From assembly GCA_040753075.1 (NCBI GenBank), contig JBFMHA010000013.1, positions 1-64,000 of the forward strand: a stretch of DNA of 64,000 nt, read 5' to 3'. The notes beneath the pieces are model-generated. The model saw nothing but the letters and a program-made list of their open reading frames with translations, was not told where the DNA came from and made no database searches. The position numbers were made by a program, and so were the translations under genes. The stretch's first letter is position 1. Each line of letters opens with the position of its first letter. This DNA comes from UBA6814 sp040753075 (GTDB taxonomy: Bacteria; Desulfobacterota; Desulfovibrionia; Desulfovibrionales; Desulfovibrionaceae). Shown piece by piece: positions 10,649-20,070 of this stretch.

Positions 10649-12166
10649 CTACTTGATTCCTTTGGGAAAGCCGGTTGCCCCACCTCGCCCCGGTCGATTC
10701 TGGTAGTGGTAATGGTCTTTTTCTTCCTGGGCGTAACCCTTTCCCTTCGGCATGCATCTTTCGTAAGCCTCCTCTGCTTTTTCCCGTGTGAATCCAGGTG
10801 TTTTATCTTTACTCACGTCAATGGCCTGATTGCTTCCATGGGCACTCCCCTCTGAATGCCCAGGCTCCCACGCCCCGGAGATGACGATGTCCTGTCCGGC
10901 GCTGTCGGCCATGCATTGGGCGATGGCGGCCATCTCGCCGGTGACGGGCTTGCCCGCGCGCTCGGTGTAGATGACGCGGTGTCGGCTCTCGCCTTCGGTG
11001 GAGTTGGACCATGCTGCGCCGGGCATCTCCCGACCCCCGGCGTTGCCTGCCGGCTGCCCCTCCTGCGCGTCCGCCTTCTTTTCCTTCAACCCCTCCGGGT
11101 CCACCGCGTTGACCGGATCGTCGACGCAGTATTCGTAGAGGTCGTGGTCGCCGCCGGTGTCGCCCAGGGGGTCCTGGGCGTTGAAGCGGCCCACCTCGGG
11201 GTCGTAGTCCCGGCGCCCGAAGCGCACGAACCCCGTATGCCGGTCCCGGCAGCCGCCGGCGAAGCCGACGGGCACGAAGAACCAGCCCCAGGTGTCCTCC
11301 AGTACCCGGCCGAAGCTGTCGCAGTCAATGGCCTTTATGGCCTCGCCGTTTTCGTCCGTCACCACCCGCAGGGTCCCCACCTGGTCGTAGCCGAAGAACA
11401 CCCGGCTGCGGCCGTCGTCGGGGTGGTCGAAGAGCGCGGACACGGGCAGGCGGCCCTGCCGGTACTCGAAGTGCAGGGCGTAGCCCCGCTCCAGGTTCTC
11501 GTAGGCCCCCAGGCGCAGCAGGTCCAGCCAGGCGAAGCGCTCCAGCGCCTTGCCGTCCTGGCGCTTGGCCAGGGGCTGGCCGTACCGGTTGGTCGCGCAG
11601 TCCACCTCGCCGGACGCCTGGCTGTCCGCCCGCACCAGCCCCAGGCCGGGGCCGTAGGTCAGGTACAGGCCCCGCCCCTGCCGCTCCCGGCAGCGCAGGG
11701 TCCCGTCCTGGGCGTAGCGGAACACGTCGCCTCCGGCCCGCCGGAGCCGGCCCGCGTGGTCGTAGTCCAGGGAGCGCCGGCCCCGGTCCCAGGACCAGTC
11801 CATGACCCGCTGCCCCTGGGCGTTGTAGCCGTACTCCTCGGCCTTGCGGCCGTTGCGCCACACCCGGGCCAGCCGGCCCGCGGCGTCGTACTCGTACGCG
11901 AACTCGCCCAGCCGGCCCGCGACCAGCTCCCTCTTGCGCACGATGCGGCCCGCCTGGTCCAACTCCGCGTCCCACTCCATGCCCGGCCAGCGGCCCCGCG
12001 CCGCCTGCCGCACCCTGCCCCGGGCCGCGGCGCGCTGCCGGACGCCGGCCAGTGGCAGGGAGACTCCCTGCGGCGGAATCGGCCCAGAGTATTCCCACGC
12101 CCGGGAGGCCGGGAAGTTGTGCTCCGGATGGGTCATTTGGTAGGAGTGAAAGATATTCTCTCGCAT
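10649..12166 (-). CDS. Short Rhs protein with M15-peptidase-like C-terminal toxin
   Basis: A 505-residue Rhs protein. Residues about 60-300 hold YD/RHS repeats (EFAYEYDAAGRLARVW, RRSLDYDHAGRLRRAG, FFGYDQVGTLRVV). The core-ending motif with DPLGDTGGDHDLYEYCVDDP and DPEGL lies near 340-375. The variable tip then carries SGAWEPGHSEGSAHGSNQAID and, near the end, HYHYQN, similar to M15 zinc peptidases that cleave peptidoglycan stems. The start at 12166 has a good ribosome site (GGAGGAAG). It lacks the PAAR, VgrG-binding or transmembrane parts of long Rhs proteins, so its export route is unknown. It is followed by its immunity gene and three spare tips. Confidence 0.8.
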   Translation of the reverse strand: MRENIFHSYQMTHPEHNFPASRAWEYSGPIPPQGVSLPLAGVRQRAAARGRVRQAARGRWPGMEWDAELDQAGRIVRKRELVAGRLGEFAYEYDAAGRLARVWRNGRKAEEYGYNAQGQRVMDWSWDRGRRSLDYDHAGRLRRAGGDVFRYAQDGTLRCRERQGRGLYLTYGPGLGLVRADSQASGEVDCATNRYGQPLAKRQDGKALERFAWLDLLRLGAYENLERGYALHFEYRQGRLPVSALFDHPDDGRSRVFFGYDQVGTLRVVTDENGEAIKAIDCDSFGRVLEDTWGWFFVPVGFAGGCRDRHTGFVRFGRRDYDPEVGRFNAQDPLGDTGGDHDLYEYCVDDPVNAVDPEGLKEKKADAQEGQPAGNAGGREMPGAAWSNSTEGESRHRVIYTERAGKPVTGEMAAIAQCMADSAGQDIVISGAWEPGHSEGSAHGSNQAIDVSKDKTPGFTREKAEEAYERCMPKGKGYAQEEKDHYHYQNRPGRGGATGFPKGIK

Positions 12167-12221
12167 GACGGCTTCCTCCTCGGCTGAGCCGGATGCGCTC
12201 CGGCCCGGTGGTGTTCCGGGC

Positions 12222-12249
12222 TAGATAGGCTGTTTTAGCCTAATGTCAA
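12222..12249 (-). promoter_or_regulatory. Candidate promoter of the Rhs gene with a palindromic spacer
   Basis: On the minus strand TTGACA (12249-12244) and TATCTA (12227-12222) are 16 nt apart, giving a start about 48 nt before the Rhs ATG. The spacer contains the palindrome TAGGCT-N5-AGCCTA (12226-12242), a plausible operator. This lies back to back with the gntR promoter. Confidence 0.45.
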
Positions 12250-12299
12250 GTCACCCCAGCCATGCACTCTTCAGGAAGCGTTACCCTTTTACATAAATC

Positions 12300-12332
12300 T
12301 GTCTTGACAACTTGACCACCAGCCCTTACCCC
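12300..12332 (+). promoter_or_regulatory. gntR promoter overlapped by a TGTCTTGACA palindrome
   Basis: TGTC-TT-GACA at 12300-12309 contains a consensus -35 (TTGACA, 12304-12309). Seventeen nt later TACCCC could serve as a weak -10. Transcription would then begin at or next to the gntR ATG (12340), which also lacks any Shine-Dalgarno sequence, so the mRNA may be leaderless. The same core palindrome lies at 21698-21707 in front of the aromatic cluster. Two-fold operators of this size are typical of GntR proteins, so autoregulation is likely. Confidence 0.6.
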
Positions 12333-12339
12333 TCTTCCC

Positions 12340-13063
12340 ATGCTCAACAAGAACTCCCCCATTCCCCTGTACCACCAGTTGGCCGAGCTGATTGCCGCGG
12401 ACATCCGGGCGGGGGTGTATGGCGAGGGGGACCGGATTCCCTCGGAGCACCAGCTGGTGGCGCGGTACGGGATCGGGCGGCCCACGGTGCGGCAGGCGCT
12501 GGAGACGCTGGTGCGGCGCGGCGTGCTGGCGCGGCGGCGGGGGTCCGGAACGTACGTGGCCCCGCAGCCCGAGGCCGTGGACCTGTTCTCCCTGGCCGGC
12601 ACCGTGGCCTCGTTCACCGGGGCCGGGCTCTCGCCCGTGGTGGAGATCCTCGAAGGCCCGGCGCGCCGCGCCGTGCCCGCGGACCCGGCCAACCCCTTCG
12701 CGGGCGGGCAGGCCATCGCGCTCTCCCGGCTCTCCCGGGTGGAGGACAGCCCGGTGCTGGTGGAGGACATCTTCCTCCACCCCGCGCTCTTCGCGGGCCT
12801 GGAGGACATGGACCTGGCCGGCCAGTCCCTGTCCCGCCTGGCGGCCGAGCGCTTCCACCTCGTCCTGTCCGGCGGCGAGCAGCAGTTCCGCATCGACTTC
12901 CCCGACGACCGCCTCTCCCGCCTCCTGGCCCTGCCCCGCACCGCGCCCATCCTGGTGGTGAACCGCACCCTGCATTTCCCGGACGCGCCGCGGGCCGTGT
13001 TCTCGGTGCTCTCCTGCCGCACCGACCGCTTCGTCTTCACCCAGCAACTCGGAGCCCTGACCC

Positions 13064-13071
<8 letters not shown>
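12340..13071 (+). CDS. GntR/HutC-family regulator upstream of trpBA
   Basis: A 243-residue cytoplasmic regulator. Residues 1-70 form the GntR winged helix (IPSEHQLVARYGIGRPTVRQ and GVLARRRGSGTYV); residues about 85-235 form a UTRA ligand-binding domain of the HutC subfamily. It overlaps trpB by 8 nt and is therefore in one operon with trpB and trpA, which makes an aromatic compound or a tryptophan precursor a reasonable effector. That is inference; HutC-type domains bind many small molecules. The start codon lacks a ribosome-binding site. Confidence 0.9.
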
Positions 13072-14285
<1,214 letters not shown>

Positions 14286-14293
<8 letters not shown>

Positions 14294-15047
14294 CCACCGC
14301 ATCCGCACCCGGCTGCAGGAGCGCGACATCCTGCTCATGACCCACATCGTGCTCGGCTACCCCAGCTTCGCCGACTCCCTGCGCCTCATCGAGGCCATGG
14401 TGGAGGCCGGGGTGGACCTCATGGAGCTGCAGATCCCCTTTTCCGAGCCCATCGCCGACGGGCCGGTGATCCTCAGGACCAACCAGGCCGCCCTGGAGCG
14501 CGGGGCCACCGTGGCCCAGTGCTTCGACGTGGCCCGCCAGGCCGCGGCCCGCTTCCCCATCCCCTTCCTGTTCATGAGCTACTACAACATCCTGTTCAGG
14601 TACGGGGTGGACCGCTTCGCGGCCGACGCCGCGGCCGCGGGAATCCGGGGGGCCATCGTGCCCGACGTGCCCCTGGAGGAGGGCGGCGAGTACCTGGCCG
14701 CCATGGCCGCCCGCTCCCTGGACCCCATCTTCATCTTCGCGCCCAACAGCAGCGACGAACGCATGCGCCAGATCGCGGGCCACGCCCGCGGCTTCGTGTA
14801 CTGCGTGGCGCGCAAGGGCGTCACCGGCCAGCAGACCGACTTCTCGGCCGACCTCGGGCGCTACCTGGCCCGCTGCCGCGCGGCCACCGACCTGCCCCTG
14901 GCCCTGGGCTTCGGGGTCAAGGACCGCGCCGACGTGGACTTCCTGCGCGGCAAGGCCGACATCGCGGTCATCGGCAGCCAGACCCTGCGCGTGCTCGACG
15001 AACGCGGCGTGGATGCGGTGGGCGAGTTCATCCGCGGGCTGCGCTAG
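14286..15047 (+). CDS. trpA: Tryptophan synthase alpha chain
   Basis: TrpA cleaves indole-3-glycerol phosphate and channels indole to TrpB. The 253-residue protein keeps the two catalytic acids in the MELQIPFSEPIADGP segment, the Glu of MEL and the Asp of ADG; the usual SDP is SEP here. The C-terminal GFGVKD and VIGSQTL loops bind phosphate. It is the last gene of the gntR-trpB-trpA operon and is followed by a terminator. Confidence 0.96.
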
Positions 15048-15066
15048 GAGCCTGCCGCAAAGAAGT

Positions 15067-15110
15067 CCGCTTCAGCAGGGCGCCATGGCCGAGGCCTGAA
15101 GCGGCTCTTT
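15067..15110 (+). terminator. Terminator after trpA
   Basis: CCGCTTCAG (15067-15075) pairs exactly with CTGAAGCGG (15096-15104), followed by CTCTTTCCTT. The stem begins about 20 nt past the trpA stop. The T-run is imperfect. Confidence 0.6.
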
Positions 15111-15347
15111 CCTTCGTGACGTTGCGCAGGGCTTCCGCGCACTCCCCCGCTTTGCAAAAAAAGCCATTGCCGCCGCTTATCCTTTGCTGTAGCGTAGGTA
15201 CAACTCTGTGAAATTCACGCTGAGCGCGGGGCGGCCAAGCTATCCCGCTGCAGCATCGCCCCCTTGTTCTTGAGTCTTCTTTATTGTCGCCCGATATAGC
15301 ATCCTGCCGCCGGCCACAGGCCGCGGCTCTCCGTGCATGGAGATGGC

Positions 15348-16493
15348 ATGCCCCCCAAGTACAGGACCCTGCCCAAGCTGGCCGACTGGAAAGAGGACTA
15401 CTGCGACCCGCAGTCGCGCATGTTCAACAAGTTTTGCATGCTCTACAAGGTCGATCCGCCGACCATGGACCGGCTCCGGGACGACATGCAGCAGGACTTC
15501 ACCATGGCCGCCATCTGCGACCTCCTGTCCTGCAACGACCAGAAAATCAGCGATGCCGGCGCACAGATCTGGCTGCTGTTCGACCTGTTCCAGGCCCTGC
15601 AGGCGTGGAAGAAGCAACGCGCCCAACAGGTCAATCTCCAAAAGAAGCATACGAGTTTCCAAAAGCGGTCGCCATTCCTCGAAGGGCTGGAGGACATCCG
15701 GGCCAAGGCGGCGGCCAACCTCTACGAGTCGGTCTGCCACATGCTGGCCAGCCGGCTGGTGTGCACCGTCAACGTGCTGCCCACCAAGCTGGAGCAGTAT
15801 TTCGGCAAGAACCTGACCCAGCACGGCATCGACCTCGACCTGAAGAGGATGAAGGCCGAGTATCTGGACCGCGTGGAGGCCAACAAGTTCCGGCTGATTT
15901 TCATCAAGAAAAAGGCGTACATGCTGCCGTGGTGGGACGACAAGTCGGACGTGACCACCGACACCGCCATCAAGCTCGAACTGGCCGACACCACGCACGC
16001 CCACGAGAGAACCCCGGACAAGAGCGGCTTCACCGCAAGGAACGAGGCCTTCTGCGTGCTGGGCATGTCCAGCCAGTTCTACGTGGCCCCGCACGGGCCG
16101 CAGCCGTCGGGCAGGCAGCACTACCACAGCTCCTACCTGTCCGGAGAGAACGTGCTGTGCGCCGGGTCCATCGTGCTCGAGAAAGGGGCGGTCACCTACC
16201 TGAGCAACAAGAGCGGCCACTATCAGCCCACCCCCACCCACATCCTGCACTGCCTGAACGCCCTGGCCGCGAACGGCCTGGCCCACGACGACATCACCAT
16301 CGAGGTGTGCCTGGGCAACGCCCCCAACATCACCTTCCCCACGGTCGCCGCGTTCAAGAAATGGCTGGCCGCCGGACCGAGCTTCAACGAGCGGGCCACC
16401 GACATCGCCCTCTCCAACATTGAGATGCAAAAGCAGTCGAAGGCCCGCACGCACTACTGGCTCCAGAGGCACGTCAAGAAGATCGGCGAGTAG
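15348..16493 (+). CDS. Uncharacterised protein with an HSS...NKSGHY C-terminal motif
   Basis: A 381-residue soluble protein that I cannot assign. The start at 15348 is chosen because GGAG lies 5 nt before it. The N-terminal half is helical and charged. The C-terminal third contains YHSSYLSG, then a strand-turn-strand (GSIVLEKGAVTYL) leading into NKSGHYQPTPTHILH. I associate this HSS, G, NKSGHY order with poorly studied effector-like proteins, but that is memory rather than evidence. Codon use is less GC-biased than in the flanking housekeeping genes, which together with its isolation between trpA and purD suggests transfer. No signal peptide or membrane segment is visible. Confidence 0.6.
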   Translation: MPPKYRTLPKLADWKEDYCDPQSRMFNKFCMLYKVDPPTMDRLRDDMQQDFTMAAICDLLSCNDQKISDAGAQIWLLFDLFQALQAWKKQRAQQVNLQKKHTSFQKRSPFLEGLEDIRAKAAANLYESVCHMLASRLVCTVNVLPTKLEQYFGKNLTQHGIDLDLKRMKAEYLDRVEANKFRLIFIKKKAYMLPWWDDKSDVTTDTAIKLELADTTHAHERTPDKSGFTARNEAFCVLGMSSQFYVAPHGPQPSGRQHYHSSYLSGENVLCAGSIVLEKGAVTYLSNKSGHYQPTPTHILHCLNALAANGLAHDDITIEVCLGNAPNITFPTVAAFKKWLAAGPSFNERATDIALSNIEMQKQSKARTHYWLQRHVKKIGE

Positions 16494-16620
16494 CCCCGAC
16501 CCCGGCCCAGGGGCGGCAGGCCGGATCCCGCGGCGCAGTCCGTCGCCCCATGCCCGATTTGCCTTTCCCCCGGCCTTGGGCTACTTCTCGCGCATCCCCG
16601 CATTCCTGTGCATGAAGACG

Positions 16621-16688
16621 CCCCGCAGGACGCGGGGCCGGGTGCGAAGCACCCGCGAGGCCAGGGAAAACCACGCTTTTCCCTGGCC
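16621..16688. terminator. Three consecutive hairpins between the orphan gene and purD
   Basis: CCCCGC/GCGGGG (16621-16637), CGGGTGC/GCACCCG (about 16638-16655) and a perfect 12-bp stem GGCCAGGGAAAA/TTTTCCCTGGCC (16659-16670, 16677-16688). The last has A and T runs at its loop side and can end transcription in either direction. The rest of the 254-nt gap 16494-16747 shows nothing else recognisable. Confidence 0.6.
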
Positions 16689-16747
16689 GAGGAACGGAAA
16701 ATGCCAGGAAGGCGTTTTCTGCATCCAGCGACCCCAAGGAGGGACAC

Positions 16748-18019
16748 GTGAAGGTCCTCATCGTCGGCTCCGGCGGCCGGGAGCATACCCTGGCCTGGAA
16801 GCTCCGCCAGAGCCCCCTGGTCTCGGAACTGTTCATCGCCCCGGGCAACGGCGGCACCGCCGCCGAGGGCGTCAACGTCGCCATCAGGGACGACGACGTC
16901 CCGGCCCTGGTCGCCTTCGCCAAGGAGAACTCCATCGGCCTCGTCGTGGCCGGCCCCGAGGCCCCCCTGGTCCTGGGCCTCACCGACGCCATGAGCGCGG
17001 CTGGCATCCCCTGCTTCGGACCCGACGGCTTCGCCGCCAACCTGGAGGGCTCCAAGTCCTTCGCCAAGACCGTCATGGCCGAGGCCGGCGTGCCCACCGC
17101 GGCCTTCCAGGTCTTCACCGACTTTGCCGCGGCCAAGGCCCACGTGGAGTCCCGGCCCCTGCCCATGGTGCTCAAGGCCGACGGCTTGGCCGCGGGCAAG
17201 GGCGTGGTGGTGGCCAAGACCCGCCAGGAGGCCCTGGAGGCCCTGGACGAGATGATGGTGCGGAAGGTCTTCGGCCCGGCCGGCGACAAGGTGGTGGTCG
17301 AGGACGCGCTCGTCGGCGAGGAGGCCTCGTTCCTGGCCTTCTGCGACGGGACCGCCGCGGTGTGCATGCCCTCGTCCCAGGACCACAAGCCCATCGGCGA
17401 GGGCGACACCGGCCCCAACACCGGCGGCATGGGCGCATACTCGCCCGCCCCGGTGCTGCCCGCCAGCGACTGGGAGAAGACCGCGGACCTCTGCATCCGC
17501 CCCATCCTCAGGCGCATGGCCGAGCTGGGCCACCCCTTCAAGGGCGTGCTCTACGCCGGGCTCATGTACACCGCCTCCGGCCCCATGGTCCTGGAATACA
17601 ACGTGCGCTTCGGCGACCCCGAATGCCAGCCCCTGCTCTCCCGCCTGGACTCGGACCTGGCCGCCATCATGCTGGCCTGCATCAGGGGCGAACTGCCCAA
17701 GGCCGACGTGCGCTGGAGCGCGGACACCGCCATCTGCGTGGTCATGGCCGCGGCCGGCTACCCCAGGTCCTACCCCAAGGGCATGGCCATCAGCGGCATC
17801 CCCGCGGCCGAGGCCCTGGGCCGGGTGAAAGTCTTCCACGCCGGCACCAAGGCCGCCGCCGGCGGAGCCGTCACCTCCGGCGGCCGCGTCCTGGGCGTCA
17901 CCGCCCTGGGCCCCGACCTCAAGTCCGCCCAGGCCCTGGCCTATAAGGCCGTGGAACTGGTCAGCTTCGAAAACTCTTACGCGCGCCGTGACATCGGCAA
18001 CAAAGGAATCGGACGATGA
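16748..18019 (+). CDS. purD: Phosphoribosylamine-glycine ligase
   Basis: PurD (GAR synthetase) joins phosphoribosylamine and glycine with ATP in purine synthesis. The 423 residues show the N-terminal VLIVGSGGREHTLAWKL dinucleotide-like fold, the ATP-grasp centre (ADGLAAGKGVVVA) and the C-terminal EYNVRFGDPECQ metal and substrate segment. Translation starts at GTG 16748, with AAGGAGG upstream. The stop overlaps the purE start by 4 nt. Confidence 0.97.
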   Translation: MKVLIVGSGGREHTLAWKLRQSPLVSELFIAPGNGGTAAEGVNVAIRDDDVPALVAFAKENSIGLVVAGPEAPLVLGLTDAMSAAGIPCFGPDGFAANLEGSKSFAKTVMAEAGVPTAAFQVFTDFAAAKAHVESRPLPMVLKADGLAAGKGVVVAKTRQEALEALDEMMVRKVFGPAGDKVVVEDALVGEEASFLAFCDGTAAVCMPSSQDHKPIGEGDTGPNTGGMGAYSPAPVLPASDWEKTADLCIRPILRRMAELGHPFKGVLYAGLMYTASGPMVLEYNVRFGDPECQPLLSRLDSDLAAIMLACIRGELPKADVRWSADTAICVVMAAAGYPRSYPKGMAISGIPAAEALGRVKVFHAGTKAAAGGAVTSGGRVLGVTALGPDLKSAQALAYKAVELVSFENSYARRDIGNKGIGR

Positions 18020-18513
18020 ACATCCCCGTCAAGGTCGCCATCTTCATGGGCTCCATTTCCGACGAGGACAAGATGCGCCCCTGCGCCGACACCCTCAAGG
18101 AGCTGGGCATCCCCTACTTCTTCACCGTGTCCTCGGCCCACCGCACCCCGGAGCGCACCGCCAAGCTCATCGAGGAGTTGGAGGCCAACGGCTGCCAGGT
18201 CTTCATCTGCGCCGCGGGCATGGCCGCCCACCTGGCCGGGGCCGTGGCCGCCAAGACCACCAAGCCGGTGCTGGGCGTGCCCCTGTCCGCCTCGTCCCTT
18301 GGCGGCATGGACGCGCTGCTCTCCACCGTGCAGATGCCCCCCGGCTTCCCCGTCGGCACCCTGGCCCTGGACAAGGCCGGCGCCAAGAACGCCGCCTACC
18401 TGGCCGCCGCCATCCTGGCGCTCAACGACCCGGACCTGGCCGCCAAGCTCAAGGCCCTGCGCGACGGCTTCAAGGCGTCCGTGGAGAAGGCCGCGGCCGG
18501 GCTGCTGCAGTAG
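18016..18513 (+). CDS. purE: 5-(carboxyamino)imidazole ribonucleotide mutase
   Basis: PurE interconverts carboxyaminoimidazole ribonucleotides in purine synthesis. The 165-residue protein has the phosphate-binding IFMGSISDEDKM, the SSAHRTPERT active-site segment with its catalytic His, and the GMAAHLAGAVAAKT loop. It overlaps purD by 4 nt. Whether it is class I (with PurK) or class II (AIR plus CO2) cannot be settled from this window, since purK is not adjacent. Confidence 0.95.
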   Translation: MNIPVKVAIFMGSISDEDKMRPCADTLKELGIPYFFTVSSAHRTPERTAKLIEELEANGCQVFICAAGMAAHLAGAVAAKTTKPVLGVPLSASSLGGMDALLSTVQMPPGFPVGTLALDKAGAKNAAYLAAAILALNDPDLAAKLKALRDGFKASVEKAAAGLLQ

Positions 18514-18594
18514 CTGGGGCTCTGCCCCAGACCCCGGCAAGGGGGCTCCTCGCCCCCTTGCAGCCCCCCGCCAGGGGATAATCCCCTGGACCTT
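18514..18594. repeat. Intergenic multi-hairpin repeat, copy A
   Basis: Three back-to-back palindromes: GGGGCTCTGCCCC; CAAGGGGGCTC/GCCCCCTTG; and CCAGGGGATAATCCCCTGG. The same order and almost the same bases recur at 37907-37982, and its first hairpin recurs at 58826-58842. It starts at the purE stop codon and may double as a terminator. Confidence 0.75.
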
Positions 18595-18663
18595 AACAAT
18601 AGGTACGGACCGACGCGAAACGATCTGCCCTGACGCTTCACAGCCCCCCAAACCGATAGCGCG

Positions 18664-18806
18664 TTTTGGGGAAAGGGAGGGGAGAGCCCGAGAGGGGAGG
18701 GGAAAACCCCTTTGGGCGCTAGCAACCTTCAGCCGTTAGGCGAGCCGGAACGGCGAGTCTTACGGATGAAGAGCGCAAAGCAGGGGGGTTTCTCCTCGCC
18801 TCTCGG
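18664..18806. repeat. Split copy of the CCGAGAGGGGAGGGG palindrome
   Basis: GGAGAGCCCGAGAGGGGAGGGGAAAACCCC at about 18681-18710 matches the left arm of the terminator at 59165-59220. A partly complementary arm (GGGGGGTTTCTCCTCGCCTCTCGG, 18783-18806) appears 75 nt later. It fills the gap in front of holB. Confidence 0.5.
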
Positions 18807-18817
18807 ATCTTCCGACC

Positions 18818-19627
18818 ATGGAACAGAGAATACGCGACATACTCGACCGCCTTGGTCATGAGCCGCCGCAGGTTCTGCTCTTCGAGGGCGGGACCGCCGA
18901 CGACCGGCAGGAGACGGCGCTGTACTGGGCGCAGCGGCTGAACTGCGCGTCGGGTTCGCGGGCGTGCGGGGAGTGCCCGGCGTGCGGCCAGATCGCGGCG
19001 CGGGTATTCCGCGACCTGTTCGTGTTCGACGGCCGCGAGGGCAGCATCAAGGTGGACGAGGTGCGGGAGGCCATCCCCGTGTTCTCCCAGGCCCCGGCCG
19101 TGGGGACGAAGCGGGCCGTCCTTTTTCTCGAAGGCCAGATGTTCACCGAGGCCACTGCGAACACCTTGCTGAAGTCGCTGGAGGAGCCCAATCCGGCCAC
19201 CTGCTTCGCGCTCACCGCGCCGCAGCGGGAGCGGCTGCTCCCCACGCTGGTGTCGCGGTCGTGGGTGCTGACCCTGTCCTGGCCCGCGGCCGGGGGAGTC
19301 AACGGCGGGGAGTGGGTGGAGGCCCTGCGGGAGTTCGCCCGGACAGGCAAGGGCTGGTTCAGCCGGACCGCGGGCAAGGGCGCGGTGGACAGGAGCGCGG
19401 CCCTGGCCGCGGTGCTGGCCTGCCAGGCCGACCTGGCCCGGGCCATGCGCGGGCAGGGGGAGGAGGGCCTGGCCGGAGAACTGGGCCGGGCGCTGGGGGC
19501 CGAGGGGCTGCGCAAGCTGGATCTGGCGCTCGGCCACGCCCAGGACGCGCTCACCCTGCCCACGCCGGTGAACCCGGCCCTGGTCCTGGACTGGCTGGCC
19601 ACCCGGGTGCGCTCCTGGGTGGCGTAG
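18818..19627 (+). CDS. holB: DNA polymerase III delta' subunit-like protein
   Basis: A 269-residue clamp-loader protein of the delta' type, which helps to open the beta clamp in replication. It keeps the zinc-module cysteines (ACGECPACGQI) and the following SIKVDEVREA and NTLLKSLEEPN motifs of the AAA fold. The Walker A loop is degenerate (FEGGTADDRQETA), as expected for delta', and the SRC motif is reduced to SRS. The C-terminal collar is short. Its start has no clear ribosome site. The gene is flanked by unrelated units. Confidence 0.88.
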   Translation: MEQRIRDILDRLGHEPPQVLLFEGGTADDRQETALYWAQRLNCASGSRACGECPACGQIAARVFRDLFVFDGREGSIKVDEVREAIPVFSQAPAVGTKRAVLFLEGQMFTEATANTLLKSLEEPNPATCFALTAPQRERLLPTLVSRSWVLTLSWPAAGGVNGGEWVEALREFARTGKGWFSRTAGKGAVDRSAALAAVLACQADLARAMRGQGEEGLAGELGRALGAEGLRKLDLALGHAQDALTLPTPVNPALVLDWLATRVRSWVA

Positions 19628-19720
19628 GCGCTGCCCCTCCCGGATCCTCCCGCTACGCGCAGAGGCGGCGGCCGACCCCGGCCCGGCCAATGCCGGACCG
19701 GGGCCGACAGGGTCCTTCCG

Positions 19721-20050
19721 TCAGATGCCGCTTTCCCCGGTGCGCACGCGCACGGCCTTGGCCACGTCCAGGACGAAGGCCACGCCGTCGCCCTCCTTGC
19801 CGGTCTTGGCCCCGGAGGTGATGGCCTCCAGCGCGGCGTCCGCCAGCTCGTCCTTGAGCCCGATCTCGATGCGGACCTTCTTGAGCAGGTTCACCTCCAT
19901 GACCACGCCGCGATAGGTCTCGGTGAAGCCCTTCTGGCGTCCCGCGCCCAGGATGTTGGTCACGGACATGCTGTAGATGTCCTTGGCGTAGAGCGCCTGC
20001 TTGACCGCGGTCAGGCGTTCCGGCCGGATGTAGGCGATGAGGAGTTTCAT
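19721..20050 (-). CDS. glnK: PII signal protein of the GlnK type, without Tyr51
   Basis: PII proteins are cytoplasmic trimers that read ATP/ADP and 2-oxoglutarate and block the ammonium channel AmtB. The 109 residues include the T-loop GRQKGFTETYRG and the C-terminal VAKAVRVRTGE signature. Position 51, the uridylylated tyrosine of enteric PII, is methionine (RGVVMEVNLL), although Tyr46 is present. Control by uridylylation is therefore unlikely, leaving direct metabolite control. It lies 20 nt downstream of amtB and is co-transcribed with it. Confidence 0.95.
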   Translation of the reverse strand: MKLLIAYIRPERLTAVKQALYAKDIYSMSVTNILGAGRQKGFTETYRGVVMEVNLLKKVRIEIGLKDELADAALEAITSGAKTGKEGDGVAFVLDVAKAVRVRTGESGI

Positions 20051-20070
20051 GGTGTCGGCCTCCCTGGGGC

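Noticed and set aside
10757..10757. ATG at 10757 as the start of the first immunity lipoprotein
   Set aside because: It would add 37 residues that are an out-of-frame reading of the Rhs toxin tip and would bury the signal peptide.
6607..11285. Regularly repeated blocks, considered as a CRISPR array
   Set aside because: The repeats are 100-390 bp of Rhs coding sequence, unevenly spaced and lying between genes, with no short repeats or spacers.
16621..16688. Hairpin series before purD, considered as a purine riboswitch
   Set aside because: The three hairpins are simple independent stems; no conserved purine-aptamer three-way junction is visible.
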